Source: Rudanella sp. (GTDB lineage Bacteria; Bacteroidota; Bacteroidia; Cytophagales; Spirosomataceae). Taken from it: DNA of 7,629 bases. Within the stretch, counting starts at the first letter, position 1. Every line of letters starts with the position of its first letter. Below are positions 1-6,367 of this stretch, piece by piece. The stretch is taken from NCBI GenBank assembly GCA_026785985.1, contig JAJAYX010000455.1, positions 1 to 7,629 of the forward strand. Direction: 5' to 3'. The position numbers and the translations under genes were made by a program. The notes under the pieces were generated by a model. The model was not told the DNA's origin. It did no database searches and saw nothing but the letters and a program-made list of their open reading frames with translations.

Positions 1-349
1 CCTCCGTACCTTCAGACATTACTTCGAGCAGCACCCTTGGGTTGAGGAGATTGTCGAACTCGCCGGGCAACAGGTCAGGCTCACCACACACCACCACAAT
101 ATCAGGGTAAGCATATAAGCCCGTTGCAGGCAGGTGAACCCGCATACCGGAGGAGAACGACTGGCACTCAGATTCATCGAGTGAAATGCCTATCAAAATA
201 GACAAATTTTCTTTAATTCGATTGTGATTGCGGGTTGCGCCAGCCATGGGAATGATTTCGCCGTTGAAAAACTCGCTTTTGTCGAGAGCCTGCCGTTCCA
301 TAGTCAGGTACTCTTCGGGGCTGACAACCCGTTTTTCTTCCACTACCAT
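1..349 (-). CDS. Uma2 family (DUF820) putative restriction-endonuclease-like protein, 3' end outside window
   Basis: Translating the minus strand from the ATG at 349 gives an open frame of 116 codons that leaves the left edge without a stop. The family has a PD-(D/E)XK nuclease-like fold; its biological role is poorly known, and many Cytophagales and cyanobacteria carry multiple copies. Visible landmarks are the N-terminal SPEEYL segment (10-15), a GEIIPMAGA stretch (30-38) with His42 shortly after, the YPDIVVV strand with the probable metal-binding Asp83, and NPRVLLEVMSEGTE (103-116), whose Glu109 matches the second acidic catalytic residue. The expected downstream lysine lies outside the window. 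The gene follows mlaD on the same strand after 70 bp, with no functional link apparent. No clear Shine-Dalgarno site is seen; Met1 is chosen because the family-like sequence begins right after it. Family assignment is firm; DNase activity is inferred only. Confidence 0.85.
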   Translation of the reverse strand, partial: MVVEEKRVVSPEEYLTMERQALDKSEFFNGEIIPMAGATRNHNRIKENLSILIGISLDESECQSFSSGMRVHLPATGLYAYPDIVVVCGEPDLLPGEFDNLLNPRVLLEVMSEGTE

Positions 350-373
350 AACTGGATGACGAGTTTGTTTGCT

Positions 374-404
374 GAAAAATAGGGAAGAAGTGGGTCAAAA
401 GCAA
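374..404 (-). promoter_or_regulatory. Candidate Bacteroidota-type promoter for the Uma2 gene
   Basis: On the minus strand, TATTTTTC (374-381) matches the Bacteroidota -7 consensus TAnnTTTG at all but the last base. A TTG at 402-404 lies 20 bp upstream, within the usual 17-23 bp spacing for the -33 element. It would start transcription roughly 15-20 nt before the ATG at 349. The sequence is AT-rich, so a chance match is quite possible, and readthrough from mlaD is an alternative. Confidence 0.25.
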
Positions 405-419
405 GTACTGCTTCCGGGC

Positions 420-1430
420 TTATTGCGGCACTTTGGTCGAGTCGTCTCTGGTGGTCGTAACCGTTGACGTAGTGGTTGTTACCGAGCCGGGTTTGCCAGT
501 TTGAGGTTTCTCTTTGCGGCTGACCAGCGAGAACTGAACGTAGCGTTTGGGGTTCTCGCGCAGGTCGGTCAGGAGTTTTTCGAGACTCGCTGTGGTGGCA
601 TTGACATTAGCATATAATTTGTCGTCGGAGGTGAGTTTGCCGAGGGTTCCTTTGCCCGCCTGCACACCCGCCAAAAGTTTCTGCAGGTTATCGACGGTGC
701 GGTTGGCGTTGGCTAAGGTAGCCCGTAGTTCAAGCGAACGCAATGAGTCGGCCACATTATCGACTTTGGCCAGAATGGGCTTCAGTTGCTGTTCGGTTTC
801 GATCAGGGAGTTCGACAGCCGGTTCACATTACCAAGGGTTGTGCGTAGAGCAAGTCGGTTTTCCTGCACGGTCAGGTCCAGTGTTCCCGTCACACGACTG
901 GCGTTTTGCAAAGTAGCATTCAGGGCCGCACCCGTTTTATCGAACGACTTCACGATCAGGTTTAGGTTTTTGGTGAGCGAGTCCACATTATTCAGAACGG
1001 GCAGTGTCTTTTCACGGATAAGAGCCTGTAAACCAGCTTCTTTTGCTGCCACAAGCATGCCATCGGTCTCGAGTAGGTCTTTCTGTTGCAGAATTTGTAA
1101 CTCAATCACTTTACCGCCAAGAAGCCCACCATCGGCCAAAATAGCGCGGGTGCCTTTACCAACCCGGATGGCTTTGTCGATAGCAACCGTTACCAGCAAT
1201 TGGTTATTTTTCTCCTGAAGAATATCGATTCGCTTGACACGGCCAACAGCCAAGCCATTGAGTGTGACCGCATTGGATTTTGTAAGGCCATCTACATTGT
1301 CGTAAATAATGCGGTATTGATTGTCGGAGGAGAAGAAGTCGGCGCCTTTGAGGTACTGAAACCCAAAATAGAACATTGTCAATGCGACAACGGCAAGCAG
1401 CCCGACTTTAACTTCCTGGGATATTTTCAT
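420..1430 (-). CDS. mlaD: MlaD/MCE family phospholipid transport protein
   Basis: 336 residues. MCE proteins form hexameric rings or tubes anchored in the inner membrane that carry phospholipids between inner and outer membranes, normally with a MlaE permease and MlaF ATPase. Residues about 8-26 form a single hydrophobic membrane anchor directly after the start (MKISQEVKVG). The MCE domain covers about 37-115 and ends in the typical GLLGGKVIEL stretch (102-111). A long helical, coiled-coil-like region follows (about 140-290), rich in Asn/Leu/Val repeats, then GKGTLGKL (259-266) and NPKRYVQFS (293-301), both usual in this family. The last ~20 residues are a Thr/Ser-rich, probably disordered tail (TTTTSTVTTT, 318-327). 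No mlaE or mlaF lies in the window, so the ABC partners must be encoded elsewhere. It follows the amidase by 94 bp on the same strand. The ATG at 1430 is the first in frame and places the anchor at the N-terminus as expected. Confidence 0.92.
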   Translation of the reverse strand: MKISQEVKVGLLAVVALTMFYFGFQYLKGADFFSSDNQYRIIYDNVDGLTKSNAVTLNGLAVGRVKRIDILQEKNNQLLVTVAIDKAIRVGKGTRAILADGGLLGGKVIELQILQQKDLLETDGMLVAAKEAGLQALIREKTLPVLNNVDSLTKNLNLIVKSFDKTGAALNATLQNASRVTGTLDLTVQENRLALRTTLGNVNRLSNSLIETEQQLKPILAKVDNVADSLRSLELRATLANANRTVDNLQKLLAGVQAGKGTLGKLTSDDKLYANVNATTASLEKLLTDLRENPKRYVQFSLVSRKEKPQTGKPGSVTTTTSTVTTTRDDSTKVPQ

Positions 1431-1468
1431 GGATAGAGGAGCGAACAGTGTAATTTGCTTTCATCAAT

Positions 1469-1486
1469 AACCCGTTCTTTCGGGCT
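1469..1486 (-). terminator. Weak hairpin between amidase and mlaD, possible terminator or leader structure
   Basis: CCCG (1471-1474) and CGGG (1481-1484) form a short stem around a 6-base loop. Read on the minus strand, the stem can be extended by one G-T and one A-T pair. The T-rich stretch follows it on the plus strand, not on the minus strand along which both flanking genes run, so it is a poor intrinsic terminator for the amidase. It falls in the probable mlaD 5' leader. Low confidence that it is functional. Confidence 0.22.
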
Positions 1487-1495
1487 TTTGTCCCG

Positions 1496-1503
1496 CGAAA
1501 GTA
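1496..1503 (-). promoter_or_regulatory. Candidate -7 element for mlaD
   Basis: The minus-strand octamer TACTTTCG, followed by C, differs from the Bacteroidota -7 consensus TAnnTTTG at one position. It lies 66 bp upstream of the mlaD ATG and 21 bp past the amidase stop, a sensible place for a promoter. A TTG occurs only about 10 bp upstream, too close for a normal -33 element, so the match is incomplete. mlaD may instead be read through from the amidase gene. Confidence 0.32.
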
Positions 1504-1524
1504 CAAAATCAGTCAACCTATGAC

Positions 1525-2427
1525 TTATTCTACTGTTTCAATTTCTGCTTTATATTGGGCAAAGGCTTTGAAAATAGCCGTGGAAATTTCTTCTTGCCCG
1601 GCTGCCGAGGCTAAGTATTTCTCTTCATCGGCATTGGTCAGATAGCCCGTCTCCACCAGTACGCTGGGCATGGTGGTGCGCCATAACACCACAAAACCAG
1701 CCTGTTTCACCCCCTTGCTTTTGCGGTCGGCATTGTGCTTAAAACTCCGCTCCACTTTTTCGGCGAAGTTGATGCTGCTGGCCATGAAAGCGTGCTGGTA
1801 GTTGGCCAGCATGATGTGCGCCAACGGCGAATTTGGGTTAAATCCTTTGTATTTCTGTTCGTAGTTTTCCTCTTTCAGGATAACCGCGTTCTCGCGCCGG
1901 GCCACGTCTAAATTGCCTTCTGTTTTGTGTAAACCCAACGTATAGGTTTCCGTGCCTTTGATGGCCCTGGAGTGTGGGTTGGCGTTTACGTGAATCGAAA
2001 TGAACAGATCGGCCCGGTTGCGGTTGGCAATAGCCGCCCGCTCCGACAGATCGACAAACCGGTCGCTGGCGCGGGTCAGAATTACGCGCACTTCGGGCAT
2101 TTCGGTTTTTATTTTCCGGGCTAATTGCAACGCCATTTTCAAGACAATCCGCGACTCCCGATTGCGCGAGGTCATACAGCCGGGGTCTTTACCGCCGTGT
2201 CCGGGGTCGATCACCACCGTTCGTAACTCATTGGGCCGACCTAACCGCGGCCGGGATTCTACCGTCCGGTTCAACTCCAGGGCAATGCCGTTGGTTGTGT
2301 CGCGCAGCGACAAAACCGGTTTGGGCAGAGCCATCATAGCCAATAGCGGCCATAAGACAACTGATCCCTTAATAATTTTTAACAGGCTGTTCCGTTTCAA
2401 GGCAATGATGGGACTTTGGTTCGTCAT
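1525..2427 (-). CDS. Periplasmic N-acetylmuramoyl-L-alanine amidase (Amidase_3, AmiB/AmiC type)
   Basis: Zinc amidase that cleaves the bond between N-acetylmuramic acid and L-alanine in peptidoglycan, used in cell separation and wall turnover. From the chosen ATG (2427) it is 300 residues. A signal or anchor segment covers about 12-40. The catalytic domain starts near 70 with VVIDPGHGGKDPG (zinc ligand His77), then Glu91 (NRES), His146 in FISIHVNANP, and the catalytic Glu259 in SVLVETGYLTN. Between the last two lies an insertion of about 110 residues that begins ARRENA (176-181) and resembles the autoinhibitory helix region of AmiB/AmiC enzymes; its Glu179 is a candidate zinc-blocking residue. 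No LysM, SPOR or AMIN domain is seen. The frame stays open to an ATG at 2496, but the extra 23 residues precede the signal segment and overlap lptD by 58 bp, so I prefer 2427. A TTG at 2400 is a further alternative. It is divergent from lptD and upstream of mlaD on the same strand. Confidence 0.93.
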   Translation of the reverse strand: MTNQSPIIALKRNSLLKIIKGSVVLWPLLAMMALPKPVLSLRDTTNGIALELNRTVESRPRLGRPNELRTVVIDPGHGGKDPGCMTSRNRESRIVLKMALQLARKIKTEMPEVRVILTRASDRFVDLSERAAIANRNRADLFISIHVNANPHSRAIKGTETYTLGLHKTEGNLDVARRENAVILKEENYEQKYKGFNPNSPLAHIMLANYQHAFMASSINFAEKVERSFKHNADRKSKGVKQAGFVVLWRTTMPSVLVETGYLTNADEEKYLASAAGQEEISTAIFKAFAQYKAEIETVE

Positions 2428-2434
2428 ACCTTTG
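2427..2434 (+). promoter_or_regulatory. Consensus Bacteroidota -7 element in front of lptD
   Basis: TACCTTTG is an exact match to TAnnTTTG, followed by TG. It overlaps the first base of the amidase ATG on the other strand and ends 4 bases before the lptD ATG at 2439. No TTG lies at the usual 17-23 bp spacing (the nearest, 2416-2418, is 8 bp away), so only half the promoter is convincing. If used, transcription would begin at or within a few bases of the ATG, implying a leaderless message or a later start codon such as the TTG at 2475. Confidence 0.45.
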
Positions 2435-2438
2435 TGTA

Positions 2439-5400
2439 ATGGGTTCCTCCCACACATTCGACAAATTTCTTCCATTGATAAAACTGAAAAAAGCATACTT
2501 TATTTTACGGGCCGTCACTCCGGTTCTTGCTATCCTATGGATGGTTCTGATTTGCTTTGTGGCTCAGGCACAGCAGGTTCCGGTATTGCCGTCGAAAGGA
2601 GGGATGCCTCCTGCAAACGTCCCTGCACAAACCGTGCCTGATCGTCCAACCCCAACGGTACGTAACCCAGTCCCCTCCACCCCCTCGCCAACCACCCCCC
2701 CCGCTTCCACTACGGCCCCCAACCGCCGATTACTCAACGTTCGGTCGGAGCCGCGCCCGACCGGGTCTCGCACGGCTGGTGATATGACTGGGCTGGCAAG
2801 GCGCGACTCCGTTGTTCGTGACACGACGGTTGCCGATGAAGCGTTTAAGACAACCGTAAACTATTCGTCGAAAGATTCAACGATCTATGCGGCTGATGGT
2901 CAGCAAGTTGAATTGTTTGGCGATGCCAATGTGGAGTATGGTGAGATTTCGCTGAAGGCCGACTATATCAAACTCAACTATGCCACAAACGAGGTCTATG
3001 CCCGTGGACGGTATGATTCAACAGCTAAAAAACTCGTTGGGCAACCCGTTTTTAAAGATGGCGACGGGCAGTATGATGCCAAAGAAATCCGGTATAACTT
3101 CCGTTCTAAAAAAGGTAAAATTCAGGGTGTCGTCACGCAGCAGGGCGAGGGAAACATTCGGGGAAACAACGTTAAAAAAGATGCCGAAGATAATTTGTAT
3201 ATCCGGGGAGCCATCTATACCACCTGTAATTTAGCCACGCCCCACTTTCACATCAACGCCAGCAAACTGAAGGTTGTCAAAAACAAACAAGTGATTGCGG
3301 GGCCGTTTAATTTGGTCATTAATCAGATTCCGCTGCCCATTGGGTTGCCGTTCGGTTTTTTCCCATTTCCTAAGAAAAAAGATATTGGCGTTTCGGGCGT
3401 GTTAATTCCGCAATATGGTGAGGAACCCAACGGCCGGGGCTATTACCTCCGCGATGGTGGCTATTACTGGGCCGTAAACGAAAACATTGGCTTACAGTTT
3501 AAAGGCCAGATTTATTCACGCGGAAGTTGGGGAATTGGCACCACCGGGGCCTACAACAAACGCTATAAATACAGTGGGGGCTTCGATCTGCGCTTCGCCC
3601 GCAACCGCTCCGGCGACCGGGTCGATAAAACGCAGGCACCCCGGAATGATTTCTCGGTAACCTGGTCGCACTCACCCCAAAGTCTGGGAAAACGAAGCAC
3701 GTTTTCGGCCAATGTGAACATCAGCAGCAACAGCTATAACCAGTTCAATACCACGCAAACCGAACGTTATGTCTCGAACGTGGCGGGTTCGTCGGTGCAG
3801 TATAGTCGGCAAATTGGGCAGTATATCCGCACAAGCAGTAGCCTTCGGGTGAACCAGCAATTTGGGCAAACCGACCCGCGCACGGGCATTCGGCAAAATG
3901 GCAAAACCGATGTGTCGACCGATTTATCGTTCGGATTAAACCAACTCGCCCCTTTCGCGCTGAAGGGTGGCACGGGTAAATGGTATGAGTCGTTTCGGGG
4001 CGGTCTCGATTTCAACGGAGCCGCCACTGTAACGAACAGCCTGAACACAAACCGAATAGATACTTCTGGTTTAGGGTTCAAACTGGTAGGAACAAAGGCT
4101 CGATTGCGGCCTCGTGGCGATATTCTGCGCGACAGTTTGGCCCGCGAAGATAGTCTTCGTTTGGGGCTGGTTCGGGCTGGGGGGCAGTTGATTGGCGACC
4201 CAAATATTGTACCCTTTAACACGGCTAACTTGCCGGCTTTGCTCCAAAATGCGCTGGTGACGGGTCGTTATAGTATCCCTATTTCATTACCCAACATCAA
4301 AATTGCGAAGTATGTCAACCTGACACCGGGTTTCTCGTTTAACGGCGATATTTACCGAAAACGACTGAACTACGTTTATCAGGGGGGCGATTCGGTGCGG
4401 GTTGACACCACTCGTGGGGTTTATACGGTCTATAACTTTGCCACCAGCATCAGCATGAACGCGCGCGCTTATGGTACTGTCTTTTTCAAGGGAAATAGAT
4501 TGCAGGCGATTCGCCACACCATTGCCCCATCGATTTCCCTCTCGTATATCCCTAATTTTTCCAAACCATCGTTTGGCTTCGTGCAGTATCTGCCCATACC
4601 GGGCCTGCGCGAAGATCGCCGGTACTTTTCGCGGTATCGGGGCATTGGTGGCAATTCGAGTGGTGGAACGGGTAATGCCAATGCCATTGTCTCGTTTGGT
4701 ATTGTGAATCAGTTGGAAATGAAACTCCGCGCCCGCAACGATTCAGCAGGGCAGGAGTTTAAGAAGGTTTCTATTTTCGATAACATTAGCCTCAATGGGA
4801 GCTATGACCTCAACGCGCCCACCTATCAACTGTCGAATATCTCGCTGAGTGCCAATACCCAGATTCTCAAAAACATAAGCTTCAATTTCAACGCCAACTT
4901 CGATCCGTATGGATACCGGGAAATTGGCGCGGCCAATGGAATTCGGCAGTTTGAGCGGATACCAACGTTTTCGCTTAAGCAAGGGCAGGGGTTGGCCCGG
5001 CTCACCAGTGCGCAAGTCTATTTGAGCGGACGAATTGTGCCGAAAGGATCTGATAAGCCCAAAAAAGCAACGGGTGTGAACGATGCTACTATGCAGGCCA
5101 TCAACGCAAATCCTGACCTCTACGTGGACTTTAACATTCCCTGGTCGCTCAACATCAGTTATTCCTACGGCTATAACCTATATGCACCCGGTCCGCGCGA
5201 AATTGATGGCGTTAAAAATTTCAACGTCATTCAGACGATAACCTTTAACGGAGATTTCAGCCTGACTCCTAAATGGAAATTTACGTTCAATTCGGGCTAC
5301 GACATTCAGTATAAACGCCCGTCGATCACCACGGTGGGTATCAACCGCGATTTGCATTGCTGGGATATGGCGTTTAACTGGACACCTTTTTCGGGTAGTG

Positions 5401-5507
5401 CGCTCCGCAGTGGTAACTACTCCTTCGATTTGCGGGTGCGGTCGGCCATTTTGCAGGAACTGAAACTGAGTCGTCGCCGGAGTTTCTACGACCGGGGCGG
5501 ATTTTAG
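2439..5507 (+). CDS. lptD: LPS-assembly outer-membrane protein LptD (Bacteroidota type)
   Basis: 1022 residues, longer than E. coli LptD (784). LptD is the outer-membrane barrel that, with the lipoprotein LptE, inserts lipopolysaccharide into the outer leaflet. A signal peptide ends at a likely AQA cleavage site (42-44); Cys39 sits inside it without a lipobox. A proline/threonine-rich linker (about 47-110, 17 prolines) follows, then an OstA/LptA-like beta-jellyroll (about 138-260) that receives LPS from the periplasmic bridge. A conserved entry segment contains TTCNLATPHFHI (261-272) and IPLPIGLPFGFFPFP (297-311). The rest is a beta barrel rich in alternating Tyr/Asn/Phe strands, closing with RDLHCWDMAFNW (970-981) and a C-terminal Phe. 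Cys263 and Cys974 are the only cysteines of the mature protein. ATG 2439 is the first in-frame start; a TTG at 2475 would give a more standard signal peptide beginning MIKLKK. No lptE candidate is in the window. Confidence 0.93.
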   Translation: MGSSHTFDKFLPLIKLKKAYFILRAVTPVLAILWMVLICFVAQAQQVPVLPSKGGMPPANVPAQTVPDRPTPTVRNPVPSTPSPTTPPASTTAPNRRLLNVRSEPRPTGSRTAGDMTGLARRDSVVRDTTVADEAFKTTVNYSSKDSTIYAADGQQVELFGDANVEYGEISLKADYIKLNYATNEVYARGRYDSTAKKLVGQPVFKDGDGQYDAKEIRYNFRSKKGKIQGVVTQQGEGNIRGNNVKKDAEDNLYIRGAIYTTCNLATPHFHINASKLKVVKNKQVIAGPFNLVINQIPLPIGLPFGFFPFPKKKDIGVSGVLIPQYGEEPNGRGYYLRDGGYYWAVNENIGLQFKGQIYSRGSWGIGTTGAYNKRYKYSGGFDLRFARNRSGDRVDKTQAPRNDFSVTWSHSPQSLGKRSTFSANVNISSNSYNQFNTTQTERYVSNVAGSSVQYSRQIGQYIRTSSSLRVNQQFGQTDPRTGIRQNGKTDVSTDLSFGLNQLAPFALKGGTGKWYESFRGGLDFNGAATVTNSLNTNRIDTSGLGFKLVGTKARLRPRGDILRDSLAREDSLRLGLVRAGGQLIGDPNIVPFNTANLPALLQNALVTGRYSIPISLPNIKIAKYVNLTPGFSFNGDIYRKRLNYVYQGGDSVRVDTTRGVYTVYNFATSISMNARAYGTVFFKGNRLQAIRHTIAPSISLSYIPNFSKPSFGFVQYLPIPGLREDRRYFSRYRGIGGNSSGGTGNANAIVSFGIVNQLEMKLRARNDSAGQEFKKVSIFDNISLNGSYDLNAPTYQLSNISLSANTQILKNISFNFNANFDPYGYREIGAANGIRQFERIPTFSLKQGQGLARLTSAQVYLSGRIVPKGSDKPKKATGVNDATMQAINANPDLYVDFNIPWSLNISYSYGYNLYAPGPREIDGVKNFNVIQTITFNGDFSLTPKWKFTFNSGYDIQYKRPSITTVGINRDLHCWDMAFNWTPFSGSALRSGNYSFDLRVRSAILQELKLSRRRSFYDRGGF

Positions 5508-5533
5508 GGATGGTCGCCCGCTGGCGTGGGGTG

Positions 5534-6298
5534 CTACCGCTTCAACCCGTCTCTCCTGGCCATGTCCCGAATCCGTTGCGCCCGTCGTTGACTGTCGGGG
5601 TGGCTCGATAAGACTTCGGCAACACGGCCCCCGCCCCTACCACCGCTCATAGCGGCCAACTTCTCAAACGAAGTGGCGAGGGCCAGTACATTATAGCGGT
5701 TTCGCTTTAAGAAACCATAGCCATAATCGTCGGCTTCGGTTTCCTGCTTTCGGCTGAAACCGGCACCGTAGAGTGCATTACCCAGGGCGGCTGCCTGCGA
5801 ACGTGTTAAGGCGGCCAACGTACCCCCGCCCGACCCGATCAGGTTCAAAGCTACTGAGCGTTTCAGGGCATTTTTCATAGCATCGCGGGTGTCTTTATTC
5901 ACAACGTGGCCAATTTCGTGACCCATAATAGCCAGCAACTCGGCATCCGTCATAATGTCCATTAACCCCTGAAATACCCGAACACTACCATCGGCAGTGG
6001 CAAAAGCATTGACATCTTTCACTTTATAGACTTTGTAGTTCATGGGAATACCACTCACGGTTCGGTGCCGGGCCACAATCCGGTTCAATCGGGCTGCGTA
6101 GGGGTCGCCGGGGCCTGCCACTGGGTTTTGGGCATCCATCTGCTCAACAGCCTGCCGGGACAATTGGACTATTTGCTCATCGGAGAGGGTGGCCAATTGA
6201 ATGGCATCCATAGCGGCCTGCCCAATACTCTGAGCCTGACTGAAAATGGGGGATGTCATCAGCAATCCACCCATCAAAATATAGGCTTTCGTTTTCAT
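5534..6298 (-). CDS. Secreted M48 family zinc metalloprotease (LoiP/BepA-like catalytic domain)
   Basis: 254 residues, close to E. coli LoiP (252) and much shorter than BepA, which carries TPR repeats. M48 periplasmic proteases degrade or help fold damaged and unassembled outer-membrane proteins. A signal peptide spans about 1-23 (cleavage near FSQAQS). No cysteine follows it, so it is not a lipoprotein, unlike LoiP. The catalytic motif is HEIGH (127-131, ligands His127 and His131, catalytic Glu128). The third ligand is probably Glu186 in QETEADD, matching ExxxD with Asp190, and the conserved SHP (232-234) is also present. Residues 154-180 are Gly/Ala-rich and could form the active-site lid. 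It is convergent with lptD, with 26 bp between the stops, and follows the cytochrome gene by 69 bp on the same strand. Family assignment is secure; substrate is unknown. Confidence 0.93.
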   Translation of the reverse strand: MKTKAYILMGGLLMTSPIFSQAQSIGQAAMDAIQLATLSDEQIVQLSRQAVEQMDAQNPVAGPGDPYAARLNRIVARHRTVSGIPMNYKVYKVKDVNAFATADGSVRVFQGLMDIMTDAELLAIMGHEIGHVVNKDTRDAMKNALKRSVALNLIGSGGGTLAALTRSQAAALGNALYGAGFSRKQETEADDYGYGFLKRNRYNVLALATSFEKLAAMSGGRGGGRVAEVLSSHPDSQRRAQRIRDMARRDGLKR

Positions 6299-6319
6299 CG
6301 GTTGAGTTGTTTGTGGAGC

Positions 6320-6346
6320 GGTTTAGGAAAACCACTCTACATAGAG
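6320..6346 (-). repeat. Two adjacent short inverted repeats in the cytochrome-M48 gap
   Basis: In the 69-bp gap, CTCTA-CA-TAGAG (6335-6346) and GGTTT-AGGA-AAACC (6320-6333) lie one base apart, both perfectly self-complementary in their 5-base arms. Read on the minus strand, the first is followed by TGGTTTT, a feeble T-tract. They could be a weak terminator for the cytochrome gene, a paired operator, or a structured leader for the protease gene. The arms are short and chance is a real possibility. Confidence 0.3.
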
Positions 6347-6367
6347 ACAAAACAGAAGTCAGAAAGT

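Noticed and set aside
213..404. Minus-strand frame of 63 codons starting at 404
   Set aside because: It overlaps the Uma2 gene in another frame, and the Uma2 frame shows clear family motifs.
399..413. Inverted repeat AAGCA-AGTAC-TGCTT just after the mlaD stop
   Set aside because: On the minus strand it is followed by only a few T residues and the stem is five A/T-rich pairs, too weak to call a terminator.
547..1218. Plus-strand open frame of 223 codons opposite mlaD
   Set aside because: It is antisense to a well-supported MCE gene, its product is Ser/Arg-rich without domain character, and no start or promoter signals support it.
2553..2558. Possible lipoprotein signal around Cys39 of LptD
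   Set aside because: The residues before the cysteine are Val-Leu-Ile, with no small residue at -1, and a good signal peptidase I site (AQA) follows, so a lipid anchor is unlikely.
2000..2641. Plus-strand open frame of 213 codons across the amidase and lptD starts
   Set aside because: It overlaps the amidase catalytic domain on one side and the lptD signal region on the other. The sequence is Arg/Ser-rich with no recognisable domain, so it is a shadow frame.
5515..5526. CGCC-CGCT-GGCG hairpin between the convergent lptD and M48 stops
   Set aside because: It has a four-pair stem and no T-tract on either side. It may help stop transcription but cannot be supported as a terminator.
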